Of a stretch of DNA of 64,000 nucleotides, positions 33,564-41,100 are shown in pieces. Origin of the DNA: Halorubrum sp. CBA1229. Its GTDB lineage: Archaea > Halobacteriota > Halobacteria > Halobacteriales > Haloferacaceae. A model generated the notes under the pieces. That model was given only the letters and a program-made list of their open reading frames with translations, searched no databases and was not told where the DNA came from. Each line of letters opens with the position of its first letter. Positions within the stretch are counted from its first letter, which is position 1. The DNA is taken from positions 372,001 through 436,000 of the forward strand of contig NZ_CP054585.1 of the NCBI RefSeq assembly GCF_003721435.2, written 5' to 3'. A program made the position numbers and the translations under genes.

Positions 33564-34646
33564 CTACCCGTGCGCCGAGATGGCCTTCACCGAGAAGCCC
33601 GAGACCGCGATGCTCGCGAGGTAGATGGCGATCGCCGTGACGACGATCGAGCCGCCGGAGGGGAGGCCGAGGCCGATCGAGACGGCGAAGCCGCCGAGCA
33701 CCGACAGCTGGCCGAAGATCACGCCGAGGTACGTCGCCTCGCGGAAGCTCCGGGCCACCTGCGAGGCGGCCGCGACGGGGACGACGAGCATGGCGGCGAC
33801 GAGGATGACGCCGAGCACCTGCATCGCGCCGACGACGACGACGGCGGTCATCACCACGAGCAGCGTGTTGTAGCCGGTGACGTTCAGCTGGGCGACCCGC
33901 GCCGCCTGCTCGTCGAAGGTGATGAAGAGGAGCTGCTTGTACGTCAGCGCCACGCCGCCGACGACGAGCAGGGAGAGCGCGCCCATCAGCCGCGCGCCCT
34001 CGGCCGTGACGACCGCGAGGTTGCCGAACAGGTACCCCTCGATGTTGATCGCGGTCAGCCCGCGGCCGTAGCTGACGATCAGGGTGCCGACCGCGAAGCT
34101 CCCGCTGAGCATGATCGCGATGGGCACGTCGCCGTAGGCGTCGGTGCGCTCGGTGAGCCACTGGACGACCAGCGCCCCCGCGATCGCGACGACGAGCGCG
34201 ACGAGCAGGAGCGAGCTGCCCCACCCCGTCGAGGCGTTGACGAGGATGCCGATCGCGACCCCCGCGAACGCCGTGTGCGCGAGCGTCTCGCCGATCAGCG
34301 CCATCTCCCGGTGGACGAGGAACGAGCCGACGAGCGGAGCGACGACGCCGACGAGCACGCCCACCGCCATCGACTGCCACATGATCGGGTGCCGGAACAC
34401 GTTCGTGCCGAACGCGGCGTCCATCCCCCGCCCGAGCGAGCGGAACGCGGCGTACAGGTCGCTCGCGACCGGAAGGTCCTGCGCCCAGTAGAGGAGGAGG
34501 AATCCGAGCATCCCGGCCGCGACGACGGCCGTGAGCCCGATCCCCGCGAGCTCGGCTCGCCGGCGGAGTCCACGGTCGGGCCGGCCGGGCGCCGGCTCCT
34601 CGGCGGGGTCCTCCCTCTCGCCGTCCGGCGTCGCGGTCCCGCTCAT
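33564..34646 (-). CDS. znuB: Zinc/manganese-type ABC transporter permease (ZnuB family, 360 aa)
   Basis: Membrane subunit of an ABC-3 family metal importer. ATG 34646 overlaps the last base of the ATPase stop (TGATG); the longer open frame upstream is a shadow of the ATPase gene. An acidic 30-residue tail precedes about nine membrane segments. Motifs: FRHPIMWQSMAVGVLVGVVAPLVGSFLVHREMALIGETLAHTAF, INIEGYLFGN and VMTAVVVVGAMQVLGVILVAAMLVVPVAAA. Zinc, manganese or iron can be carried by this family. Confidence 0.88.
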   Translation of the reverse strand: MSGTATPDGEREDPAEEPAPGRPDRGLRRRAELAGIGLTAVVAAGMLGFLLLYWAQDLPVASDLYAAFRSLGRGMDAAFGTNVFRHPIMWQSMAVGVLVGVVAPLVGSFLVHREMALIGETLAHTAFAGVAIGILVNASTGWGSSLLLVALVVAIAGALVVQWLTERTDAYGDVPIAIMLSGSFAVGTLIVSYGRGLTAINIEGYLFGNLAVVTAEGARLMGALSLLVVGGVALTYKQLLFITFDEQAARVAQLNVTGYNTLLVVMTAVVVVGAMQVLGVILVAAMLVVPVAAASQVARSFREATYLGVIFGQLSVLGGFAVSIGLGLPSGGSIVVTAIAIYLASIAVSGFSVKAISAHG

Positions 34647-35386
34647 CAGTGGTGGTGGTGGACGACCTGTCCGGTCGCGCCGTACGCCTCCGAGAGCGCG
34701 TCGCTCTCGACGAACGACTCGGTGTCGCCGTGGTGGTACAGCTCGGTGTTGATACAGGCGATGCGGTTCGCGCGGTCGGTGACGACGCCGATGTCGTGCT
34801 CGATGAGGATGATGGTGATCCCGTCGTCGTTCAGCTCGTCGAGCAGCGCGTAGAACGCGTCGCGCGACTCGGCGTCGACGCCCACGGTCGGCTCGTCGAG
34901 CGCGAGGAGGTCCGCGTCGCTCGCGAGGGCGCGCGCGATGTACGCCCGCTGCTTCTGTCCCCCCGACAGCTCCGTGACGAGCCGGTCGGCGAGGTTGCCG
35001 ATCCCGACCGTCTCGATGGCGTCGGCGACGGCGGCGCGGTCGGCCTCGGAGAGCCGCCCCCGGCCGGCGTGTGCGAACCGGCCCATGGTGACGCACTCGC
35101 GGACCGTGACGGGCATCGCCCCGCCGCGGCTCGTCGCCTGCTGGGAGACGTAGCCGATCCGGCCGCCGTCGTCGAACTCGTCGATCGGTCGACCGAACAG
35201 CTCGACGGTCCCCTCGTCGGGCTCGTGAAGCCCGAGCATGAGGTGGAGCAGCGTCGTCTTGCCGGAGCCGTTCGGACCGACGAGCCCGAGGAAATCGCCC
35301 GCCTCGACCGTCAGAGAGACGTCTCTCACGGCGACGGTGTCGCCGTAGGCGAACGTCACGTCGTCGAGGTCGACGATTTCGGTCAC
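34646..35386 (-). CDS. znuC: Zinc/manganese-type ABC transporter ATP-binding protein (ZnuC family, 246 aa)
   Basis: Energises the importer. Walker A GPNGSGKTT, Q-loop VSQQATSRGGAMP, signature LSGGQKQRAYIARALA, Walker B LLALDEPTVGVD and switch IILIEHDIGVV are intact. The C-terminus ends ATGQVVHHHH, a four-histidine run that might bind the metal or be chance. Starts 95 nt downstream of the binding protein gene and overlaps znuB by one base. Confidence 0.9.
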   Translation of the reverse strand: MTEIVDLDDVTFAYGDTVAVRDVSLTVEAGDFLGLVGPNGSGKTTLLHLMLGLHEPDEGTVELFGRPIDEFDDGGRIGYVSQQATSRGGAMPVTVRECVTMGRFAHAGRGRLSEADRAAVADAIETVGIGNLADRLVTELSGGQKQRAYIARALASDADLLALDEPTVGVDAESRDAFYALLDELNDDGITIILIEHDIGVVTDRANRIACINTELYHHGDTESFVESDALSEAYGATGQVVHHHH

Positions 35387-35480
35387 TGCGTGTCCCGTCT
35401 CTGGGTCGCCCGAACGTTTAGCTCTTTTAGTCCGTCGGCGGCGGGGCGGTCGGCCGGCGCCGCGGCCCGGCGGCGCCGGT

Positions 35481-36491
35481 TCACCGGACGCCGAATCCGC
35501 GCTCGAACGCGGGGACGTTGACCTCGGTCATCTGTTCGAGGTAGCCGTAGCCGGCGTCGTTCCACTCCCGCGTCGTACCGCCCGCCGGGCTGACGGCCGC
35601 CATCTCCGTCGCGTCGCTGTTCTCGACGATCGTCTCGGCGAGCGTCGTCGACGCGAAGCGGTCGTACAGCACCGTGTCGATTCCCTCGTCGTTCACCAGC
35701 TCGATGGTGTCGGCGATCTCGCTCTGGCTCGGCTCGTTCTGCGGCGAGACGCCGACCGGCGAGTGGAGGCGGAACCCGTAGCGCGCCTCCAGGTACTGGA
35801 AGGAGTTGTGGCCCGCGATGACGGCCACGTCGCGGTCGGCGCGCTCGGCGATCGACTCGAAGGCGGCGTCGACGCCGTCGAGCTCCTCGGCGTAGGCGGC
35901 CGCGTTGTCGGCGTAGGCCTCGGCGTTGTCGGGGTCCGCCTCGCCGAGTCCGGTCGCGATGGTGTCGACCATCGCCGCCGCGAAGACCGGGTCGACCCAG
36001 ACGTGGGGGTCGTACCGGCGGCCGTCGTTGCTCTCCTCGTCGTGGGTGTCGTCCTCGTGGCCGTCGTCACCCGCCTCGCCCTCGTGCGAGTGGTCCCAGT
36101 CGAGGAGGTCGTCCTCGACGCCGTCGAGAGCGTCGATGACCGCGACGGAGTCGTAGTCGGCCTCGAGCGTCTCGGCGAGGTCCTGTGCCCACGCGAACTC
36201 GGGGCTATCGAGGTAGACGAACGCGTCCGTCGAGGCGACGTCCGCGGCGAGGTTCCCGTCCGGCGTCCAGCCGTGGCCGAGCCGACCGACCTCGACCGGG
36301 TTCTCGAAGCTCGCGCGGTCGCCGGCGACCCGATTCGCCCAGTCGCTGAGCGTGAAGAACGCGGCGTACCCGCCGTCGAACCCCGCGTCGCCCCCGTCCG
36401 CGGCGCCCGAGCAACCGGCGAGCGAGGCCGTCGTGCCGGCGGCCAACAGCCCCGCCCCGCGCTTCAGCACCGACCGACGTGAGTGGCTCAT
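35481..36491 (-). CDS. znuA: Zinc/manganese-type ABC transporter substrate-binding lipoprotein (ZnuA family, 336 aa)
   Basis: Extracellular metal-binding protein. The N-terminus has a Tat lipoprotein signal: SRRSVLKRG, hydrophobic core, lipobox LAGC. A first binding element is RLGHGWTPDGN, and an acidic/histidine loop (DHSHEGEAGDDGHEDDTHDE, about residues 127-146) is the metal-collecting loop of ZnuA-like proteins; it precedes DPHVWVDP. Later, VIAGHNSFQYLEARYGF and VLYDRFAS complete the site. First gene of the three-gene unit. Confidence 0.88.
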   Translation of the reverse strand: MSHSRRSVLKRGAGLLAAGTTASLAGCSGAADGGDAGFDGGYAAFFTLSDWANRVAGDRASFENPVEVGRLGHGWTPDGNLAADVASTDAFVYLDSPEFAWAQDLAETLEADYDSVAVIDALDGVEDDLLDWDHSHEGEAGDDGHEDDTHDEESNDGRRYDPHVWVDPVFAAAMVDTIATGLGEADPDNAEAYADNAAAYAEELDGVDAAFESIAERADRDVAVIAGHNSFQYLEARYGFRLHSPVGVSPQNEPSQSEIADTIELVNDEGIDTVLYDRFASTTLAETIVENSDATEMAAVSPAGGTTREWNDAGYGYLEQMTEVNVPAFERGFGVR

Positions 36492-36560
36492 ACCGATCCC
36501 TAGCGGGCATTAATAGAAAAATGTTATTACTTCATAACTCTATTTTAATAACCCACTCCG
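36492..36560. promoter_or_regulatory. Promoter of the metal importer with an inverted repeat
   Basis: AT-rich block upstream of the lipoprotein ATG. GTTATTA (36523-36529) and TAATAAC (36546-36552) form a perfect 7-bp inverted repeat with a 16-nt spacer. TATA-like sequence on the minus strand lies inside the arms (TTATTAAAATA), so a bound regulator would block initiation. Metal-dependent repression is inference. Confidence 0.5.
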
Positions 36561-36674
36561 CGGAGAGCGGGTTCGATTAACAACGGCGAGTCCGAGTGTC
36601 AACGCCGGTCGAGTCGGCCACCCTACGGTCGGGCGCACCGCATCCCGGAATCGCGCGATCGCGGGCGACCACGC

Positions 36675-37166
36675 TCACTCCGTGAGGTCGACGGTCGTCG
36701 CGTCCGCGAGCGCCGCGAGCCGCTCCGGCTCGATGGCGAACACCGCGCTCGGCGTTCCCGCCGCGCCGTAGACGGTGTCGTAGCCGGCCAGCGTCGGGTC
36801 GAAGACCGTCGGGAGCGCGGCGTCGTGACACAGCGGCGGCACGCCGCCGATGCTCCAGCCGACGGCCTCGCGGATCCGCGTCGGGTCCGCCATCGCCGCC
36901 TCGGCCGCCCCGAAGTGGGCCGCGACCGCGTCCAGGTCGAGCCGGTTGGCGCCGCTGGTGATCGCGGCGACGAGGCGGTCCCCGTCGGCGTCGGCGTTCC
37001 CCGAGAGCGACACCACGATCGTGGAGGCGATCGCCGCGGTGTCGCAGCCGACGGCGTCGGCCGCCGCCGCCGCCGTCTCCGTCCCGGCGTCGAACTCCAG
37101 CACCTCGAGGTCGACGCCGTATCGGTCCCGCGCCCGTGCCGCGAACTCCGCCGCGCGCTCGTGCAT
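36675..37166 (-). CDS. YbaK/ProX-type aminoacyl-tRNA deacylase family protein (163 aa)
   Basis: Trans-editing domain fold that removes mischarged amino acids from tRNA. ATG 37166 (MHERAAEFAARARDRYG) is chosen because the upstream residues are Ser/Arg-rich. Motifs: AAADAVGCDTAAIASTIVV, LVAAITSGANRLDLDAVAAHFGAAEAAMADPTRIREAVGWSIGGVPPL, TVFDPTLAGYDTVYGAAGTPSAVFAI. The family lysine is replaced by small residues (SGANRLD), so it may be a YeaK-, YbaK- or ProX-like variant. tRNA specificity is unknown. Confidence 0.82.
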   Translation of the reverse strand: MHERAAEFAARARDRYGVDLEVLEFDAGTETAAAAADAVGCDTAAIASTIVVSLSGNADADGDRLVAAITSGANRLDLDAVAAHFGAAEAAMADPTRIREAVGWSIGGVPPLCHDAALPTVFDPTLAGYDTVYGAAGTPSAVFAIEPERLAALADATTVDLTE

Positions 37167-37280
37167 GCAGAGAAAGAGACTCGCGCCGGAGTATGAAGCT
37201 CTCGGCCGCGGCACGTCTGTCGGCGAGACGGCGGGGGGCCGGGCGCGTCGACGCCCTATCGCGTCCGCCGCTCGTCTCCG

Positions 37281-38006
37281 TTATCGAGTTCGCAGCTCGT
37301 CTTTGTCCTTGATCACGCGGGCGTCGCCCTCGCCGGAGGTGACCTCGTTGACGAGCTCGTAGAGGTCGTTCTGTAATCCGGCGGGGAACGTGAGCACGCC
37401 GACCCACGAGCCGTCGTTTTGCCACTCCTCGCGCTCCAGATCGCCGAACTCGCGGATCTGGGCCTGCCCGGAGCCCGCGTAGTCCGCGGGGAGCTGGACC
37501 GCCATCGTCACCTCCTCGAAGCGGATCGGGATGACGGGCCGGAGCGCCTCGAGCGCGTCGTCGACCTGGTTCTCGACCGGCTCCATCGGGTCGACCTGGA
37601 ACCCGGCCTCCTCTAACGCGCGCTCGATGCGCTCGGGCGGGTGCGGCGAGTCGTCCATCTGCGGGTTCACAGCGTTGCGCGTGATGGTGGTGACGAGCTG
37701 GTTGTGCTTCCGTTCCAGCATCTCCTCGCGCTGCTCCGCCGTGATCTGGATCTCCCCGCGCTCGACGACCTCGGGGATGATCGCCAGCGCGTCCGTCGTG
37801 CCGAAGACGGTCTCTAAGTCCTCCTCGGCCGGGCGGTCGCCCCGCGAGGCGTTCTCGAACACGTCCTCGGCGGCGATCACGTCCTCCAGGTCGCCCTCGA
37901 ACTCCCCGCGCTTCATCGCGAGCGCCGCGTCCGGGTCGATCAGCACCTCGAACCGTTCGCCGTGCGACTCAAGTCGGGCCGTCACGGCCTCGTCGAGCGA
38001 TATCAT
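37281..38006 (-). CDS. Ribosome maturation protein SBDS homolog (241 aa)
   Basis: Archaeal SBDS removes the anti-association factor aIF6 from the 50S subunit together with EF-2. The start is at MISLDEAVTARLESHG, residue 76 of the longer frame; the upstream part is Arg/Gly-rich shadow. The N-terminal domain has FEVLIDPDAALAMKRGEFEGDLEDVIAAEDVFENASRG and the central helical domain ITAEQREEMLERKHNQLVTTITRNAVNPQM. The C-terminal ferredoxin-like domain begins at LRPVIPIRFEEVTMAVQLP. Full length. Confidence 0.93.
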   Translation of the reverse strand: MISLDEAVTARLESHGERFEVLIDPDAALAMKRGEFEGDLEDVIAAEDVFENASRGDRPAEEDLETVFGTTDALAIIPEVVERGEIQITAEQREEMLERKHNQLVTTITRNAVNPQMDDSPHPPERIERALEEAGFQVDPMEPVENQVDDALEALRPVIPIRFEEVTMAVQLPADYAGSGQAQIREFGDLEREEWQNDGSWVGVLTFPAGLQNDLYELVNEVTSGEGDARVIKDKDELRTR

Positions 38007-38097
38007 ACCCAGAGATACCACCCCCGTACTGAAAAAGCCTCCCGCGAGGGGCGCGTGTCGCCGACCCGGCGAGCGCCGCGAGCCGCCGCCTCTCGGG

Positions 38098-38298
38098 TCA
38101 GGCGTTCGCCCGGGGTCGCTCGTCCTCCCAGTCGTCTCGACAGGCCTGCGAGCAGAAGTGCCGGTGCTCGACGTCGTCCCCGTCGACCCACGTGACGGTT
38201 CGACGACCGACGCCCAGCGCCGGCCCCCCACAGGTCGCGCAGCGCGGCGCGGACTCCTCGTCGACGTCCTCCTCGAGGTCGGAAGTCGGATCTACCAT
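38098..38298 (-). CDS. Small zinc-finger protein (66 aa)
   Basis: Begins MVDPTSDLEEDVDEES, an acidic leader, then CATCGGPA, a pair of strands (TVTWVDGDDVEHRHFCSQACRDDW) and an Arg/Pro tail. Cysteines C-x2-C and C-x3-C, with a nearby histidine, make a compact treble-clef or zinc-ribbon like that of many tiny haloarchaeal proteins. ATG 38298 is preferred; the longer frame upstream is an Arg/Pro-rich shadow. Divergence in GC and context are normal. Regulatory or RNA-binding roles are guesses only. Confidence 0.68.
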   Translation of the reverse strand: MVDPTSDLEEDVDEESAPRCATCGGPALGVGRRTVTWVDGDDVEHRHFCSQACRDDWEDERPRANA

Positions 38299-38396
38299 AC
38301 CCGTCCGTGCGTCCCCGGACACTTGAACCCGCGAAGGGCGGCAGTTCTGGCCGGGCGATCGGCTTCGACCGAGGAAACGTCGGCGCGTCGGCCGCG

Positions 38397-39842
38397 CTAC
38401 CGCCCGACCGACCCGTCGCCGCGGAGCCGGCGACCGCCGGTCGGTGCCGACCGTTGCTGCGACGGGTGTTCGACCGCGATCTCCGCGTCCGGCGTGGGGT
38501 CGGGGAGGATCCGCTCGCGGCCGTCCGGCCACCGGACGACGACCCGGCGCGGCGTCGCGCCGCCGAGCCCGAAATGCGCGACCGGCTCCGTCTGACAGAG
38601 GCAGCCGCCGCCGGCGTCGACGGTGCGGCGCTGGATCCCGGTCTCCGTCTCCAGCCTGACGACGGCGCCGCGGGCGGGCGCGCCGTGTCGCGTCGTCGGC
38701 CGGACGCGGAGCCAGCCGGCGTCAGCGGCGCCCGGGACGTCGTAGGTCGCGATCGGCTGCGCGGCGACCTCGCCGTGGACGACGACGAGCTCCAAGGCGC
38801 CGTCCTCGTCGATGTCGGCCGCCACCGCGCCCGTCCCGAAGCCGTCCGGCTCGGCGGCGCCCCCCGGGTCGACGGGCCGCCAGCGGGAGCCGTCGTCGCC
38901 GGCGTCGGACCCGTCCCCGCCGGTCCGCTTGTAGAGCCGGTTCGGTTCGCCCGAGACGTTGTAAAACAGCTCCTCGCGGCCGTCGTTGTCGAAGTCGGCC
39001 GCGACGACGGTCCGGACGCGGTCGGGCTCCCCGAGGGCCGGCGGCGCGACGTCCTCGAACCCGCCGGCCGAGTCGTGGCGGAGGAGGCGGTTCGGGCCGT
39101 TCTCGTTGCCGACCGCGAACGCGAACGTCCCGCCCTCGTCGACGAGGGCGGCGCCGCGGGTGTCGCCGGCGGGGTCGGCCAGCGCGCCGCCGCCGGTCGG
39201 GTCGTAGTGGCCGCGCTCGTTCCGGAACAGCCGGTTCGGGCCGCGCTCGACGCCCGCGAACAGGTCGCCCTCGCCGGAGCAGTGCGGGACCGCGAGCAGG
39301 GACCGACAGCCGCCGTCGACCTCCAGCCCGACGGCGTCGGCCATGTCGGTGATCTCGCCGTCGTCGCCGAGCTCGTAGAACGCGAGGGGCGCGGCGTACC
39401 CGGAGACGGCGACCCCGTACCGGCCGGTCCCCAGCCGGTCGAGCGCGGCGACGGACCGGCCGGCGCGCACGTCGAGCCGGTCGGCGTTCACGTCGAGCGC
39501 GAACACGTCGGTCCAGCGGTACGCGTCGGATTCGAGTCGGCTCAAGAGGAGGTCGGGGTCGCCGCCCCCGTCCACGCCCTTGGTGCAGTTGTGGACGTAC
39601 ACCTCCTCGCAGCCGTCGGCGTCGAGGTCGGCCGCGCACACGCCCATCCCGTGACGGGTCCCGTCGGCGACGATGCCGCAGGCCGTGTCGACGAAGCAGT
39701 CCCCGTCGCGGGCGTACAGGCGGTTCGGCTCGCCGTAGCCGGCGACGAAGACGAGCGGTCCGTCCAGTCCCGGCGTCACCGCGACGCCGTACCCGCGGAT
39801 CGGGTCGTCGTCGCCGACGAGGTCGGACCGCTCCGTAAACAT
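38397..39842 (-). CDS. FG-GAP/VCBS repeat protein with ASPIC/UnbV end domain (CRTAC1-like, 481 aa)
   Basis: Seven-bladed beta-propeller type protein. Repeats contain calcium-loop-like DLDADGCEEVYVHN, DFDNDGREELFYNVSGEPNRLY and [15 protein letters not shown] at intervals, each followed by an N-R-L-Y/F pattern. The C-terminus carries the ASPIC/UnbV domain: RPTTRHGAPARGAVVRLETETGIQRRTVDAG and HFGLGGATPRRVVVRWPDGRERIL. No signal peptide or membrane anchor is visible, which is odd for a family mostly found outside the cell. Repeats are clean, without frameshift. The ligand is unknown. Confidence 0.85.
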   Translation of the reverse strand: MFTERSDLVGDDDPIRGYGVAVTPGLDGPLVFVAGYGEPNRLYARDGDCFVDTACGIVADGTRHGMGVCAADLDADGCEEVYVHNCTKGVDGGGDPDLLLSRLESDAYRWTDVFALDVNADRLDVRAGRSVAALDRLGTGRYGVAVSGYAAPLAFYELGDDGEITDMADAVGLEVDGGCRSLLAVPHCSGEGDLFAGVERGPNRLFRNERGHYDPTGGGALADPAGDTRGAALVDEGGTFAFAVGNENGPNRLLRHDSAGGFEDVAPPALGEPDRVRTVVAADFDNDGREELFYNVSGEPNRLYKRTGGDGSDAGDDGSRWRPVDPGGAAEPDGFGTGAVAADIDEDGALELVVVHGEVAAQPIATYDVPGAADAGWLRVRPTTRHGAPARGAVVRLETETGIQRRTVDAGGGCLCQTEPVAHFGLGGATPRRVVVRWPDGRERILPDPTPDAEIAVEHPSQQRSAPTGGRRLRGDGSVGR

Positions 39843-40002
39843 GGTCCCCCGTCACCGCTCGGAGAATATGAACTCACGGGTTGGATTCGGCCCGAGAGCG
39901 ATAAATACGATTCCGCCGACGGCCGACCGCGACGGATTTCGGTTACGGAGGATCGAGGAGAACGCCTCGCGCTTCAGCGGGGGGGAGCGTGTCAACGCGT
40001 CG
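39843..40002. other. Intergenic region between FG-GAP and DICT genes
   Basis: 160 bases without a gene. Contains a TATA-like ATAAATACGATTCC (about 39900-39913), which on the minus strand could belong to the upstream promoter of the FG-GAP gene (about 60 nt before its ATG). Nothing else stands out. Confidence 0.35.
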
Positions 40003-40983
40003 CTACAGATTGCGTTCGATGTACCGGTTCAGCTCGCGGACACGCGTCTCGTCGAACGTCCACGTGCCGCGCCACACCCGCGGCTCCGCCTCCACGGCGA
40101 GGAGGCCAACGCCCCCCTCGATACCGCGCCTGAGGTCAGTTCCCACCTCGTCAGCGACCGAGCGAGGCCCCTCCGGCGGTCGGTACACGACGAACCAACT
40201 GCGGGTGAAGTCCCGATCGTCGCCCCCGTGGATCACCGCGTCGAGGCCGCGGGGCAGGTCGTCCGGCACGCCGTACAGGTGCGTGTCGACGCCGGCGTCG
40301 GCCACGCTCTCGTACACCTCCCGAGTCCCGACCTCGTCGTCGAGCCGCGAGAGCCGCTGGAACGAGGACCGCAGCGTCCCGTCGCCGGCCACCCACGCGG
40401 CGCGTTCGATGAACCGAGAGATGGTGATGAGGAGGAGCTTCTGCCGGTTCGACTCGGGGTAGCCGCGGAGGGTGAAGGTCGTCTCGCTGAGCCGACTGAC
40501 CACCGCCGGGAGGTCGACGTCCTCCAGCGAGCGCGTCCCGGTGATGTACAGGTCGGAGTTCACGAACAGCACGGCGTCGCCGAGCTCGCCGAGCGTCGAG
40601 CCGGCGACGACCTCGTCGCCCTCCACGAGCAGCGCGAGGTTCTCGACCGCCGACGGGTCGTCGCCGTCGAAGGGGACCGCGTCGTTCCGCCGGAGCGCGT
40701 CGACGTCGATCACCGGGGCCTCGCCCGCGTCGGCGGTTCGCATGGTCAGCCGCTCGGCGGAGAGCCCCGACCCGCCGGTGACGCCGGCCCCGTCGGGCCG
40801 GGCGTCACGTTGCTCGGACCCGGTGCCCGCGTCGCCCGCGAGGCTCCCGTCGGTCACCTCCACCGGGCCCTCTCCGAACGTGTCGGCGAGCATGTTGAGA
40901 ACGGGGTCCGGGTCGGTGCGGTTGACCACGACGATGGACCGCTCGACGTCGTCGAAGCGATCGAGGAGCTGTTCGAGCGTCAC
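40003..40983 (-). CDS. DICT sensory-domain protein (326 aa)
   Basis: The DICT domain is a sensory module found with diguanylate cyclases and two-component systems; haloarchaea have many single-domain versions. Signs: N-terminal helix MTLEQLLDRFDDVERSIVVV, LALLVEGDEVVAGSTLGEL, RLSETTFTLRGYPESNRQKLLLITISRFIERAAWVAGDGTLRSSFQRLSRLDDEVG, then DFTRSWFVVYRPP and the final LLAVEAEPRVWRGTWTFD. A 45-residue Gly/Asp-rich insertion (about 48-75) interrupts the first third. No catalytic domain is fused. It may work with unlinked regulators. Confidence 0.75.
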   Translation of the reverse strand: MTLEQLLDRFDDVERSIVVVNRTDPDPVLNMLADTFGEGPVEVTDGSLAGDAGTGSEQRDARPDGAGVTGGSGLSAERLTMRTADAGEAPVIDVDALRRNDAVPFDGDDPSAVENLALLVEGDEVVAGSTLGELGDAVLFVNSDLYITGTRSLEDVDLPAVVSRLSETTFTLRGYPESNRQKLLLITISRFIERAAWVAGDGTLRSSFQRLSRLDDEVGTREVYESVADAGVDTHLYGVPDDLPRGLDAVIHGGDDRDFTRSWFVVYRPPEGPRSVADEVGTDLRRGIEGGVGLLAVEAEPRVWRGTWTFDETRVRELNRYIERNL

Positions 40984-41100
40984 GAGCAGTTGTCCGGAGT
41001 TCCGGAGAATAAACGTTCGTCTGAGGTTATCTCGTCTGAGAACCGGACGCGTCGACCGGGTCGACGGGCGGTCGGAGAAGTGGGAGACAGAGGCGACCGA

